A stretch of 64,000 nt of DNA from Planctomycetota bacterium. GTDB taxonomy: Bacteria > Planctomycetota > UBA1135 > GCA-002686595. Below are positions 38,032-47,875 of the stretch, in pieces; the stretch's first letter is position 1; every line of letters begins with the position of its first letter. The stretch is from positions 1 to 64,000 of the forward strand of contig JAIOPM010000055.1 of assembly GCA_021413885.1 (NCBI GenBank), given 5' to 3'. Both the position numbers and the translations under genes were made by a program. The notes under the pieces are model-generated. The model saw nothing but the letters and a program-made list of their open reading frames with translations, did no database searches and was not told where the DNA came from.

Positions 38032-38982
38032 ATGGTCGAGCGTCTCTGCATCCACTATCACCGCGACTTCGACGGCATGGTCTCCGCCGCGGTGCTCGCC
38101 GTCGCGCTGCGCGACACGCGCGGCGAGGACGCGACGTGGTCGGACATCAATTACGACCAACGCAACGACTGGGAGAACTTCCGCCAGGGCCAGCGCTTCG
38201 CGATCGTCGACTTCCACTTCCATCCGCGCGCCGAGTACTGGTTCGACCACCATCCGACGACGTTCCTCAGCGACGCGTTGCGCGCGGCGTACCAACCGAA
38301 CGAGCGTTGGCAATGGGACGAGACGTCGCCGTCCTGCCCGCCGCTGATCCTGCGTCACGCGACGCAACACTGGGGCTTCCAGGTCCCTGAACGCTTCGTC
38401 GAGATGGCGCGTTGGTCGGACATCGTCGACGCGGCGCGCTACAAGGACGTCGAGCAAGCGGTCTTCGGCGACGAGCCCGCGCTGCGCGTCGCGCGCGCGC
38501 TGACGGTCGCGCCGAACTCCGAGTGGCTGAACCAAGTCGTCGGCTGGATGACCGCCGACACGCTCGACGACCTCGCGCGCCGCACCGAGGTCGACAAGGC
38601 CTTCTCGCGCGCGTCGAAGAACCGCGACCGCGCGCTGCAACAGTTCCCGCCGACGGTCGAGTCGAAGAAGGACGGCGTGCTCTTCTACGACGCGTCGAGC
38701 CCCCACATCCGCCGCGAACGCTTCGCGCCCTTCTACCATCACCCCGACATCCACTACGCGGTCGGCGTGATCCCGACGCGCCAGGGCTTCCACGTCTCCG
38801 CCGGTCAGAACCCGTGGAACCCGCCGCCGGTCGACGTGCACATCGGCGAGATCATGGAGACGTACGGCGGCGGCGGTCACAAGGCGGTCGGCGGCGCGAA
38901 TCCGCCCGACCTCTCCGCGGCGCGTCGCGCGGCGGCCGAGATCGCGGAGAAGCTCCGTGGTTCGCTGCTCGGCCGCGTCTAG
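38032..38982 (+). CDS. DHH/DHHA1 family phosphoesterase
   Basis: A 316-residue metal-dependent phosphoesterase of the kind that degrades nanoRNA, pAp or cyclic dinucleotide products. IHYHRDFDGMVSAAVLA is the first metal motif, IVDFHFHP the second and WFDHHPTTF the DHH signature. The C-terminal DHHA1 domain shows YGGGGHKAVGGANPP. The substrate cannot be told from sequence; NrnA-like activity is the closest match by motif. It follows clpX after 103 bases with its own putative -10 box, and converges on the membrane-TPR gene, six bases between stops. Confidence 0.88.
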   Translation: MVERLCIHYHRDFDGMVSAAVLAVALRDTRGEDATWSDINYDQRNDWENFRQGQRFAIVDFHFHPRAEYWFDHHPTTFLSDALRAAYQPNERWQWDETSPSCPPLILRHATQHWGFQVPERFVEMARWSDIVDAARYKDVEQAVFGDEPALRVARALTVAPNSEWLNQVVGWMTADTLDDLARRTEVDKAFSRASKNRDRALQQFPPTVESKKDGVLFYDASSPHIRRERFAPFYHHPDIHYAVGVIPTRQGFHVSAGQNPWNPPPVDVHIGEIMETYGGGGHKAVGGANPPDLSAARRAAAEIAEKLRGSLLGRV

Positions 38983-38988
38983 CGACCG

Positions 38989-40965
38989 CTAACGAATCGT
39001 CCCGCGCGGAGCTTCGCGGCGCGCGTAGAGCGCGAGCTCGCGTTCGAGGTCCGCGGCCAACTGCGGCTTCTGCTCACGACGCGCGAGCTCGAGCGCAGGT
39101 CGCGCGAGAGCCTGCGCCTCGTCGAAGCGCCCCTTCGCCGCCGCGAGCACCGCGCGCACGCGCCCGAGCTCGGCGTCGCGCGTGTGAGTCTTCGGCCTGA
39201 CCGCGGCGAGCCGCGCGTCCGCGGCGGCGACATCGCGCACCGTGTCGTCGAGCGCGGTCGTTTGCAGCAGGATCATCAGCTCGAACGCGCCGAAGTCGTT
39301 CCGGTCGCGCTCGAGCACCGCGCGCGCTTCGGCGAACGCCGCGGCCTCGCGGCCGGTGCGCGCGAGCAAGCGCGCGTGCAGACGTCGGACGACGCCGGAA
39401 TCCGGATCGGCGGCGAGCCGCGGCGCGAGCTCGCGTTCCGCGCGCTCGAAATCGCCGCGGACGAGCAACGCGCCGACCAGGTTCTCGCGCTCGAGCGTCG
39501 CGGTCGGTTCGAGCGCGAGCGCGCGTTCGTAGCGCGCGATCGCGAGGTCGACGTCGCCGAACCCGAGCTCCAGCGTCGCCAGGTTGTTGAGCCAACGCGG
39601 GAACGTCGGGTGGAGCTCGACGGCGCGGACGTACGCGTCGTGCGCGCCGTGCAAGTCGCCGTTCTTGCGACGGGCCTCGCCGAGTTGGAACCACGCGCGA
39701 TCGTTCTCCGGCAGTGCCGCGACGTGGCGCATCCAGAAGCCTTCCGCGTCGTCGAAGACGCGGTTCTCGGCGCGCGTCTTCGCGATCGCCGCCGACGCGA
39801 CGAGCAGGAGCAACGCGAACGAGGGCACGCGCCCCACCCGCAGCCGTTCGAGCAGGAGGCTCACGCCGCACACGCCGAGCGCGACGAGGCACGCCAGCGG
39901 CAAGTACATCCGGTGCAGCGCGCGGAGCTCGTACGGGATCGGCAACACGCTCGAGGTCGGCGCGAGCAACAGGAACGCGACGACGACGACCGTCGCGACG
40001 CGGCTCTTGCGCCACCAAGCGACGAACGCGACGACGAGCACCGCGACGACCGCGAGCGCGGCCGGCAACCACTCCGAGACTCCGTGCGGGATCGGCCAGC
40101 CGTAATCGATCAACACCGGATCGGGCACGAGCGCCATGCGGACGTAGTGCGCGAGCGCGGCGGCCTGGCTCTTCAGCCACACCCACCACGTGAGTTCCGG
40201 CAACAAGCCCGCGGTCGATGCGCGTTGGAATCCGGAGACGCGCACCCAGAACGCGACCCACAGCCACACGGCGAAGAGGCTCACATGGAGCCCGCGTCGC
40301 GCGCGCCACGCGGCGGTGAGCGAGCCGCTCGCGAAGCCGACGTCCAGCACGAGCACGACCACCGGCAGGACGACGATCGACTCCTTCACCATCGCGCCGA
40401 GCGCCATCGCGAACGCCGCGAGTCCCCACCAACGCGCGCGCCGCTCGCCTCGAAAGCCGCGCAGCGCGCAGTACACGCCGGCGAGGAGGCAGAGCCCCAT
40501 CAACGACTCGCAACGTTGGATCACGTACGTGACCGACGTCACTTGGATCGGATGCACGGCCCACAGCAACGCGCTCGCGAACGCGAGTCCGTCGCGGCGC
40601 GCGCGCCAGGCTTCCGGCACACGGGCGAGCGAGAGCAGCTCGCGCACCACGCCGAACAGACACCACGCCGCGCACAGATGGATGACGAGATTGGTGACGC
40701 GGTAGCCCGCAGGCTCGAGCCCATGGAGCGCTCGATCGACCGCGAAACTAAACGCCGCGAGCGGCCGGCCCGAGAGCCCGAGCCCCGGCGTCGCCCAGAG
40801 CTCCGCGGTCGGCGGCCACAGCGGCTCGAGTCGCCGACTGGCGACGAGATCCTGGATGTCGTCGAGCACGAACACGCCGTGCAGCGAGTTGCCGAAGGCG
40901 ATCGCGATCGCGACGGCGATCGCCACGAGTCCCGCGATCCGCCTCGCCCGCGCTTCCGTGACCAT
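38989..40965 (-). CDS. multi-pass membrane protein with C-terminal TPRs (TMTC-like)
   Basis: A 658-residue membrane protein. Residues 1-400 hold about 10-11 transmembrane segments (GLVAIAVAIAIAFGNSLHG, FALLLLVASAAIA and others) and a GT-C-like early loop: FVLDDIQDLV, with the acidic pair after TM1, and GYRVTNLVIHLCAAWCLF. Residues about 430-650 are TPRs (AWFQLGEARRKNGDLHGAHDAYVRAVEL; LATLELGFGDVDLAIARYERALAL). This is the layout of TMTC-type O-mannosyltransferases and many bacterial relatives whose activity is not shown. ATG 40965 is chosen; ATG 40974 adds three residues. It is divergent from rlmN with 82 bases between. Confidence 0.85.
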   Translation of the reverse strand: MVTEARARRIAGLVAIAVAIAIAFGNSLHGVFVLDDIQDLVASRRLEPLWPPTAELWATPGLGLSGRPLAAFSFAVDRALHGLEPAGYRVTNLVIHLCAAWCLFGVVRELLSLARVPEAWRARRDGLAFASALLWAVHPIQVTSVTYVIQRCESLMGLCLLAGVYCALRGFRGERRARWWGLAAFAMALGAMVKESIVVLPVVVLVLDVGFASGSLTAAWRARRGLHVSLFAVWLWVAFWVRVSGFQRASTAGLLPELTWWVWLKSQAAALAHYVRMALVPDPVLIDYGWPIPHGVSEWLPAALAVVAVLVVAFVAWWRKSRVATVVVVAFLLLAPTSSVLPIPYELRALHRMYLPLACLVALGVCGVSLLLERLRVGRVPSFALLLLVASAAIAKTRAENRVFDDAEGFWMRHVAALPENDRAWFQLGEARRKNGDLHGAHDAYVRAVELHPTFPRWLNNLATLELGFGDVDLAIARYERALALEPTATLERENLVGALLVRGDFERAERELAPRLAADPDSGVVRRLHARLLARTGREAAAFAEARAVLERDRNDFGAFELMILLQTTALDDTVRDVAAADARLAAVRPKTHTRDAELGRVRAVLAAAKGRFDEAQALARPALELARREQKPQLAADLERELALYARREAPRGTIR

Positions 40966-41047
40966 CGCCTGCATCCTGCGCGCCGCTCGGCCCGGCGGCA
41001 AGATCGTGTTCGACTCCGCGCGACCGCGCGGCGAAGATCTCCGTTCG

Positions 41048-42112
41048 ATGTCGACCGCCGAAGCGCCGCGCCCGCTGTTCGCGTTCCACCCCGAGGAGCT
41101 CGCCGCCCTGTGCGTCGAGCTCGGCGGCAAGGCGTTCCACGCCAAGGTCCTGCGCGCCGAAGTGCTCGAACGCGGTGTGCTCGACTACGCGGCGATGACC
41201 GGGCTCTCGAAGACGTTGCGCTCCGCGCTCGCCGAGCGCGCGCCCATTCTCGTCGGCAGCGAGGTCGCGCGTTCGACGTCCGGCGATCGCACGACCAAGT
41301 TGTTGATCGACTTCGGAGCGGTCGAAGGTCGCTCGGGCGCCGTCGAGACCGTGCACATTCCTTCGCTCGAACTCGCGGCGGGCAAGGGCGCGACGTTGTG
41401 CGTGTCGACGCAGGTCGGTTGTCCGGTCCAATGTCCGTTCTGCGCGTCGGGCAAACTCGGCCTCGCGCGCAACCTCGAAGCGCACGAGATCGTCGAACAA
41501 TACCTGCGCGGTCGAGCACTCGGGCCCGTCTCGCGCAGCGTCGTGATGGGCATCGGTGAGCCGCTGCTCAACTACGCGAACGTCTCCGCGGCGCTCGATG
41601 TCGTGCACGACGACCTCGGCCTCGGCGCGCGCAAGGTGACGGTGTCGACCGTCGGTTTCCCCGATCGCCTGCGCAAGATCGCGCCCGAGAAGCCGCGCTT
41701 CCAACTCGCGATCTCGCTGCACACTCCGTTCGACGAACAGCGCGACGAGCTCGTCCCCGCGATGAAGGGCGTGCCGATCGAGGAAGTCCTCGCCGCCGCG
41801 GACTTCTGGTTCGAGTGCACCGGTCGCGAAGTGACGTACGAGTACGTGTTGCTCGCCGGCGTCACCGACACCGAAGAGCACGCGCGGCACCTCGCCGAAC
41901 GTCTGCGCCGTCGGCGCTGCACGGTCAATTTGATCCCGTTCAATCCCGTCTCGGACTCCGAGTACGCACGGCCGAGTTCGCAAGCGGTCGAGCGCATGCA
42001 GCTCGCGCTCGCCGAGCGCGGCGTGGTCGCGACCGTGCGTTGGTCGCGCGGCGTCGCGGACGACGCCGCGTGCGGACAACTGCGCGTGCGAGCGGCTACC
42101 GCGCGTTCTTGA
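41048..42112 (+). CDS. rlmN: dual-specificity RNA methyltransferase RlmN
   Basis: Radical SAM enzyme that methylates C2 of A2503 in 23S rRNA and of A37 in some tRNAs. The 354-residue length fits. The cluster motif is CPVQCPFC within CVSTQVGCPVQCPFCASGK. GIGEPLLNYANV is the SAM-contact GEP motif, and VSTVGFPDRLRKIA and QLAISLHTPFDEQRDELVPA are diagnostic. The C-terminal ACGQL carries the conserved mechanistic Cys. ATG 41048 precedes the HEMN-like N-terminal domain. Its end overlaps the end of the convergent lipoprotein gene by 17 bases. Confidence 0.96.
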   Translation: MSTAEAPRPLFAFHPEELAALCVELGGKAFHAKVLRAEVLERGVLDYAAMTGLSKTLRSALAERAPILVGSEVARSTSGDRTTKLLIDFGAVEGRSGAVETVHIPSLELAAGKGATLCVSTQVGCPVQCPFCASGKLGLARNLEAHEIVEQYLRGRALGPVSRSVVMGIGEPLLNYANVSAALDVVHDDLGLGARKVTVSTVGFPDRLRKIAPEKPRFQLAISLHTPFDEQRDELVPAMKGVPIEEVLAAADFWFECTGREVTYEYVLLAGVTDTEEHARHLAERLRRRRCTVNLIPFNPVSDSEYARPSSQAVERMQLALAERGVVATVRWSRGVADDAACGQLRVRAATARS

Positions 42113-42797
42113 CGTCGCCGTCGAGCGACTCGCCCCACGCGAGTTCGAGATCGTCGAACGACGTGCGCGCGTCGGCCTTGGTCCAGAGTCCGATGCGGCC
42201 GCGTCCGGAGAACGTCGCGTCGTCGACCGACAAGAGCGGCGCTCCGTCGAAGCTCACCTCGTGGTGCGCGCCGGTCGCGCGCACGGCGAGGCGATGCCAT
42301 GGCGTCGGATCGGCCGTCACGTCGGCGGAGGCGAGCTCCTCGCGCTGCCCGTCGACCACGCGGTAGACACGCACGTTGTTCTCGAGCGGATTCCAGCGCG
42401 TCACGTAGTAGTCGTGCGCGCACTCCGCGCGCCAGACGAGCCCGCCGCCTCGATCCTCCGTGCCGCCGTCCGCGCGGAGGAACACCGAGAGCACGAAGTC
42501 GTCGGTGAACTCGCGCCGCGAGAGCAACACGTTGTAGACCTGGCCCGCACCGTGCGTCTCCGCCACCGCGACGCAGCGACCGCGGTCGCACTCCTGCACC
42601 TCCCAGCGCGCGAGCTCGGCCGGACCGCCGGTTTGCGCGACGCGCCACTGACTGCGCAGGAACGCCGCGTGATCGAAACCGAAGTACCGAGCTCCGCCCG
42701 AGATCTTGGCTTGCGTGATGGGCCCGAGGTTGACGACGCAACCCGCGCCGAGCACGACGACGCACAACCACGCTGCGACGATCCGAAAGTTGCGCAT
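42096..42797 (-). CDS. lipoprotein with LamG/DUF1080-like jelly-roll (paralog 2)
   Basis: A 233-residue lipoprotein. The signal MRNFRIVAAWLCVVVLGAGC ends in a lipobox (LGAGC, Cys20). The rest is an all-beta domain with RADGGTEDRGGGLVWRAECAHDYYVTRWNPLENNVRVYRV and GRIGLWTKADARTSFDDLELAW, the pattern of concanavalin-like/3-keto-disaccharide hydrolase (DUF1080) domains that bind or act on glycans. It is clearly related to the 45311-46012 product: both share RWNPLE, VWRA and FDDL blocks. It follows the membrane protein gene by 35 bases on the same strand, and its end overlaps rlmN. Confidence 0.85.
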   Translation of the reverse strand: MRNFRIVAAWLCVVVLGAGCVVNLGPITQAKISGGARYFGFDHAAFLRSQWRVAQTGGPAELARWEVQECDRGRCVAVAETHGAGQVYNVLLSRREFTDDFVLSVFLRADGGTEDRGGGLVWRAECAHDYYVTRWNPLENNVRVYRVVDGQREELASADVTADPTPWHRLAVRATGAHHEVSFDGAPLLSVDDATFSGRGRIGLWTKADARTSFDDLELAWGESLDGDVKNAR

Positions 42798-42832
42798 CGC
42801 AGCCGCCCAACGGCCGACGCCGAGCTCGCGCC

Positions 42833-43351
42833 TCACGCCTTCTTCAATCCGAGCGTGCGCGTGTCGCGCCACAGCTCCGCGAGTCGGCGTGAGCCGAGGA
42901 CGAGCCACACCGCGACAACGAGGGAGAGCACGTCCTCGACGCAACCCCGCCAGCCTCCGACCGCGGACGCGACCGATTGTCCTTTCTCGAGCGAAGCGAG
43001 CCCGCCGATCACGCGCCCGCCGAGATCCGGACCGACGTGGGCCACGATGAAGACACCGATCGCGGCGAAGACGAGCTGCGCGGCGTCGACCGAAGGCCGC
43101 GGTTCGGCGGAGTCGTCGCGCATCCCCCGCACCATCAACGCTGCGATCGGGCTGCCCAAGAACCACAACACGAGTGCCGCCGCGAAATGGAGCGCCGCGG
43201 TCTCGACCACGGGCGAATGGAGCGGCATCTCCGGCATCGAGTCGGCCATGCGCTGGGCCGCGATGACCGCGGGAACTTGCACGACGACGTCGACGGCGAG
43301 CCACAACGCGAAGCTGCGGCAGATCAACGTGGCGATGTCGCGCGGATGCAT
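42833..43351 (-). CDS. four-helix integral membrane protein, hypothetical
   Basis: A 172-residue membrane protein with about four hydrophobic helices (ALWLAVDVVVQVPAVIA, FAAALVLWFLGSPIAALMV, LVFAAIGVFIVAHVG, VLSLVVAVWLVLG). No domain is recognised. AGGAG eight bases before the ATG at 43351 supports the start. It lies between the haem-motif/ankyrin gene and the second lipoprotein on the same strand, so the four genes may form one unit. Confidence 0.75.
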   Translation of the reverse strand: MHPRDIATLICRSFALWLAVDVVVQVPAVIAAQRMADSMPEMPLHSPVVETAALHFAAALVLWFLGSPIAALMVRGMRDDSAEPRPSVDAAQLVFAAIGVFIVAHVGPDLGGRVIGGLASLEKGQSVASAVGGWRGCVEDVLSLVVAVWLVLGSRRLAELWRDTRTLGLKKA

Positions 43352-43427
43352 GGCGAGCTCCTGGGTCGAGCGCTCCGGGAAGATCGGTCGAGCGCGGCGC
43401 GAGTGTAGCGCCGCGAACGGCGCGCGC

Positions 43428-45314
43428 TCACTCGGCCTTCGCGCCGGCGGCGAGCAACAGCTCGACGTGACCGCGTAGATGTTCGCGTTCGGCGCCCATC
43501 AACGCGGTCGTGCCGTCCGGCGCTCGCGCATGGACGTCGGCGCCCTTCGCGAGCAGCGCCGCGACGATCGCGCTGTCGCCGTAGTCGACGGTCGCGGCCC
43601 ACATGAGCGGCGTCAGGCCGTCGCTGTCGCGCGGGTCGACCTTCGCGCCGCGCGCGAGCAGGAGTTCGACGATCTCGGTGCGACCGTCGAGCACCGCCCA
43701 GGCGAGCGGCGTGCCGTTCTCACCGAGCGCCGGCGAGTCGACGGCGGCGCCGTGGTCGAGCAACCAACGCGCGGTGACGACGTCCCCTTGCATCGTCGCG
43801 GCCGAGAGCGCCGTCAGCTCGGCCGGGCCCTTCGGATCGAGCACCGCGCCGGCCGCGAGCAACAGCGCGAGCTTGTCGCGATCGCCGCCGAGCGCCGCGG
43901 CGATCGCCGCGGTCGTGCCGTCCTGCGCTTCGACGCCGACCTTCGCGCCGTGTTCGAGCAGGAGCTTCAACGCTCCGAGTCCGTCGGCGTGCCCGGCCGC
44001 GAGCAGCAGCGCGGTGAACCCGAGTTCACTCCTCGCGTCGACCTTCGCGCCGCGTTCGAGCAACATGCGCGTCTTCTCGACGTCGCCGACCGCGCACATC
44101 AACGCGGTCAAGCCGTGCTTGCTCGTCGCATCGACGTCGGCGCCGGCCCCACCTGCCTCGAGCAGCGCGCGCACCGCCGCGACGTCCTCGTAGCACGCCG
44201 CGAGCATCAGCGGCGTCACGCCGTCGTCGTTCGTTCGCGGAGCCGCGCGTTCGAGCGGCGCGACGCGCACGAAGGTCGGCGACGGACCGGGCTTGACCGT
44301 CAGCGCGAGCGCGAGCGTCGCCCAACACGTCCCGGCGCACGAGATGAACTGGTGCTCGCCGTGCGGAAAGCCGGACTCGAAGTGCTCGAGGCCCGGCGCG
44401 CGTCGGCGCGTCTCGACGAGCCACGAACCGTCGTCGTGTTGCGTGCGCAGCAGGAACTCGACGCCGCGCAGGTACGCAGGATCTGCGACGGACAGGCCGC
44501 CGGCTTGATTCAGCGCGACGAGCGCTTGCCCGGTCGCATACGCGTCGCTCGCGCGCGTCGCGAGCTGCGCCCAACCGCCGTCGGGCCGTTGCTCGGCCTG
44601 CACCGCCTGCCGCGCGCTCGCGAGCGTCGCCGCGTTCGCGCCGCCCCACGCGAGACCGAAGAGGCGCATCGCGCGCTCTTCCTGCGTCCGCGGCGTCGCG
44701 CTCTCGAGCCAAACCCGTGCGCGCGCCGCGCGACGTTCGAACGCGGACGCGAGCCCCGGCGGCGCGTAGAGTCGCAGCGCGCGCAACGCGAACGCCGTGG
44801 CCGTGAACTCGCTGTCCTCGAGCGGCGGTCGATGGCTTCCCGAGAGCCAAGCTCCGTCGGGCTGCTGGCGACTCGCGACGAAGAGGACGCGCGCGTCGGT
44901 CGAGTCGTTCGCCGCGACGCCGACCGCGGCGAGGCCGAGCAACTTGTAGGGCTGACCGAATTGCGCGTTGATGCCGGCGTCGCCTTGGAGCACCGATTCG
45001 CGCACTTTGTCCGGCGTCGGCAGCATGCGCGCGACGACTTCGGCGATCCGGCTCTCGTCGACGACGAAGCCGCGCTCGCGCGCGACCGCGGCGGTCATCA
45101 GGCCGAGCGAATGATGATGGCAAGAGATACACGAGCGGCTCGCGAACCAACCGTGCTCGGTGCTCTCGATCAGCGGCAGGCTCTTCTCGACCGCGCGCCG
45201 CACCTCGGGCCGGCCGTCGTCGTCGCCCGTGAATCGGGGGGCGGCCGGAGCCGCGAGCACGGCGACGAGCAACGCGAGCTGCACCTTCGACGGGAGCCGC
45301 AGGTCGCGACTCAT
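43428..45314 (-). CDS. exported protein: CxxCH haem motif, squalene-cyclase-like repeats and ankyrin repeats
   Basis: A 628-residue exported protein. A signal peptide (VQLALLVAVLAAPAAP) is followed by SCISCHHHS, a CxxCH c-type haem motif at residues 62-66. Residues about 70-330 are prenyltransferase/squalene-cyclase-like helical repeats, with recurring Q..DGAW/GGWA turns (RQQPDGAWLSG, EQRPDGGWAQLA, TQHDDGSWLVE). Residues about 350-628 hold eight ankyrin repeats (DGVTPLMLAACYEDVAAVRALLEAG and on). CxxCH plus squalene-cyclase repeats are known in exported planctomycete and acidobacterial proteins; the ankyrin addition is less usual. Its ATG overlaps the stop of the upstream lipoprotein gene by four bases. 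Confidence 0.88.
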   Translation of the reverse strand: MSRDLRLPSKVQLALLVAVLAAPAAPRFTGDDDGRPEVRRAVEKSLPLIESTEHGWFASRSCISCHHHSLGLMTAAVARERGFVVDESRIAEVVARMLPTPDKVRESVLQGDAGINAQFGQPYKLLGLAAVGVAANDSTDARVLFVASRQQPDGAWLSGSHRPPLEDSEFTATAFALRALRLYAPPGLASAFERRAARARVWLESATPRTQEERAMRLFGLAWGGANAATLASARQAVQAEQRPDGGWAQLATRASDAYATGQALVALNQAGGLSVADPAYLRGVEFLLRTQHDDGSWLVETRRRAPGLEHFESGFPHGEHQFISCAGTCWATLALALTVKPGPSPTFVRVAPLERAAPRTNDDGVTPLMLAACYEDVAAVRALLEAGGAGADVDATSKHGLTALMCAVGDVEKTRMLLERGAKVDARSELGFTALLLAAGHADGLGALKLLLEHGAKVGVEAQDGTTAAIAAALGGDRDKLALLLAAGAVLDPKGPAELTALSAATMQGDVVTARWLLDHGAAVDSPALGENGTPLAWAVLDGRTEIVELLLARGAKVDPRDSDGLTPLMWAATVDYGDSAIVAALLAKGADVHARAPDGTTALMGAEREHLRGHVELLLAAGAKAE

Positions 45315-46012
45315 CGCGCCGTCTCTTCCTTCCAGTCGACGTGCAAGTCGTCGAACGACGTCGCGGCGTCGGCCTTGGTCCACAGACCGAAGTGGCCGTC
45401 GCCGAGGAACGTCGCGTCGTCGACGATCGCGACGCGCTTCGTGCCGAACGAAATCTCGAACTCGTCGCCGCGGGCGCGCACCGCGAGCTCGTGCCAGTCC
45501 TTGACGTTCGCGTCGACGTCGACGCTCGACAGCATCGAACGCCGGCCGTGCTCGACCTTGTACGTGCGCAGGTTCTTCTCGAGCGGATTCCAACGCGCGA
45601 CGTAGTAGTCGTTCGCGCCCTGCGCGCGCCACACCACGCCGCCGCCTTGGTCCTCGGCGCCGGAGTCGGCGCGCAGCTTGACCGAGAGCTCGAAGTCCGC
45701 CGCGATCTCGCTCTTCGAGAGCAACACGTTGAACGTCGCGCCGGCGTTCTTCGTCTCGGCGAGACGCACGAAGCGGTTCGCGTCCTTGCCTTCGCCCTCT
45801 TGATCGACTTTCCACGTCGCGGGCGTGCCGGCGCCGTTGGTCTCCGCGACGCGCCAACCGTCGGGCAACACGCCGACGACCGCGTCCTCGAAGTCCGCGT
45901 CGACGCCGAGCGCGCGCACGACGCCGGTCGACGCCGCGTTCGAACGCTGAGCACGAGGCAGGTTGCAGCTCGCCGTCAGCCCGACCAAACAGATCCACGC
46001 GTACCGCTTCAT
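45311..46012 (-). CDS. lipoprotein with LamG/DUF1080-like jelly-roll (paralog 1)
   Basis: A 233-residue lipoprotein. The signal MKRYAWICLVGLTASC ends in a lipobox (Cys16). The body repeats the blocks of its paralog at 42096-42797: SVKLRADSGAEDQGGGVVW, NDYYVARWNPLEKNLRTY, GHFGLWTKADAATSFDDL. It is predicted to be an outer-membrane-anchored glycan-binding or 3-keto-glycoside-type jelly-roll. AGGAG eight bases upstream supports the ATG at 46012. It is translationally coupled (ATGA) to the haem-motif/ankyrin gene, which suggests a complex at the envelope. Confidence 0.86.
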   Translation of the reverse strand: MKRYAWICLVGLTASCNLPRAQRSNAASTGVVRALGVDADFEDAVVGVLPDGWRVAETNGAGTPATWKVDQEGEGKDANRFVRLAETKNAGATFNVLLSKSEIAADFELSVKLRADSGAEDQGGGVVWRAQGANDYYVARWNPLEKNLRTYKVEHGRRSMLSSVDVDANVKDWHELAVRARGDEFEISFGTKRVAIVDDATFLGDGHFGLWTKADAATSFDDLHVDWKEETAR

Positions 46013-46114
46013 CGCTTCGCTCCTAGGGCTTGGGGTTGGAGGAGCAGCCTACGCTCAGTCGAGCCCGTCGGCGATGCGCGACTCGCGGCCCCCGACGGAG
46101 CCCGAGCCGCCGAA

Positions 46115-46405
46115 TCAGCGTCGACGCGGATCGACCGTCGCGAAGCGCGCCGTCAGCTCCGCGAACGCGACGGGATCGACGGGTTTGCGAAGTTCGCGCG
46201 CGACGGCCGGGTACTTCTCGCGCAACCCGCTCGGACGCACCGGGCGGCGTTCGAAGCCGCCGCCGCAATTGGGGCAAACGTTCGCGAGGCATCCGTCGAC
46301 GCACGCGCTGCAGAACGTGCACTCGAACGAGCAGATGCGCGCCTCGTCCGAATCCGGAGGCAACGCCTTGCCGCAGTGTTCGCAGACGGGACGGAGTTCG
46401 AGCAT
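46115..46405 (-). CDS. DUF1272 zinc-ribbon-like protein
   Basis: A 96-residue protein whose first 50 residues match DUF1272: LRPVCEHCGKALPPDSDEA, ICSFECTFCSACVDGC and VCPNCGGGFERRPVRP. Nine cysteines in CxxC-type pairs would bind zinc. The C-terminal half is helical and charged. Its function is unknown. The start at 46405 gives the normal DUF1272 N-terminus (MLELRPVC). It lies 29 bases after the lysine aminotransferase stop on the same strand. Confidence 0.92.
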   Translation of the reverse strand: MLELRPVCEHCGKALPPDSDEARICSFECTFCSACVDGCLANVCPNCGGGFERRPVRPSGLREKYPAVARELRKPVDPVAFAELTARFATVDPRRR

Positions 46406-46434
46406 CAGCGGGCCGCGGAGGTTCGAGAACGCGT

Positions 46435-47760
<1,326 letters not shown>

Positions 47761-47875
47761 GGGCGGTCTTTCCTGACGAATCGAGTATCGAACTCGAGGC
47801 CACCCGCAACCGGTCGCCCGGACGCGAGTCATCCCCCATCGACCGCCTTCGGCCTCGCACCGAAGCGCCGGAGCT

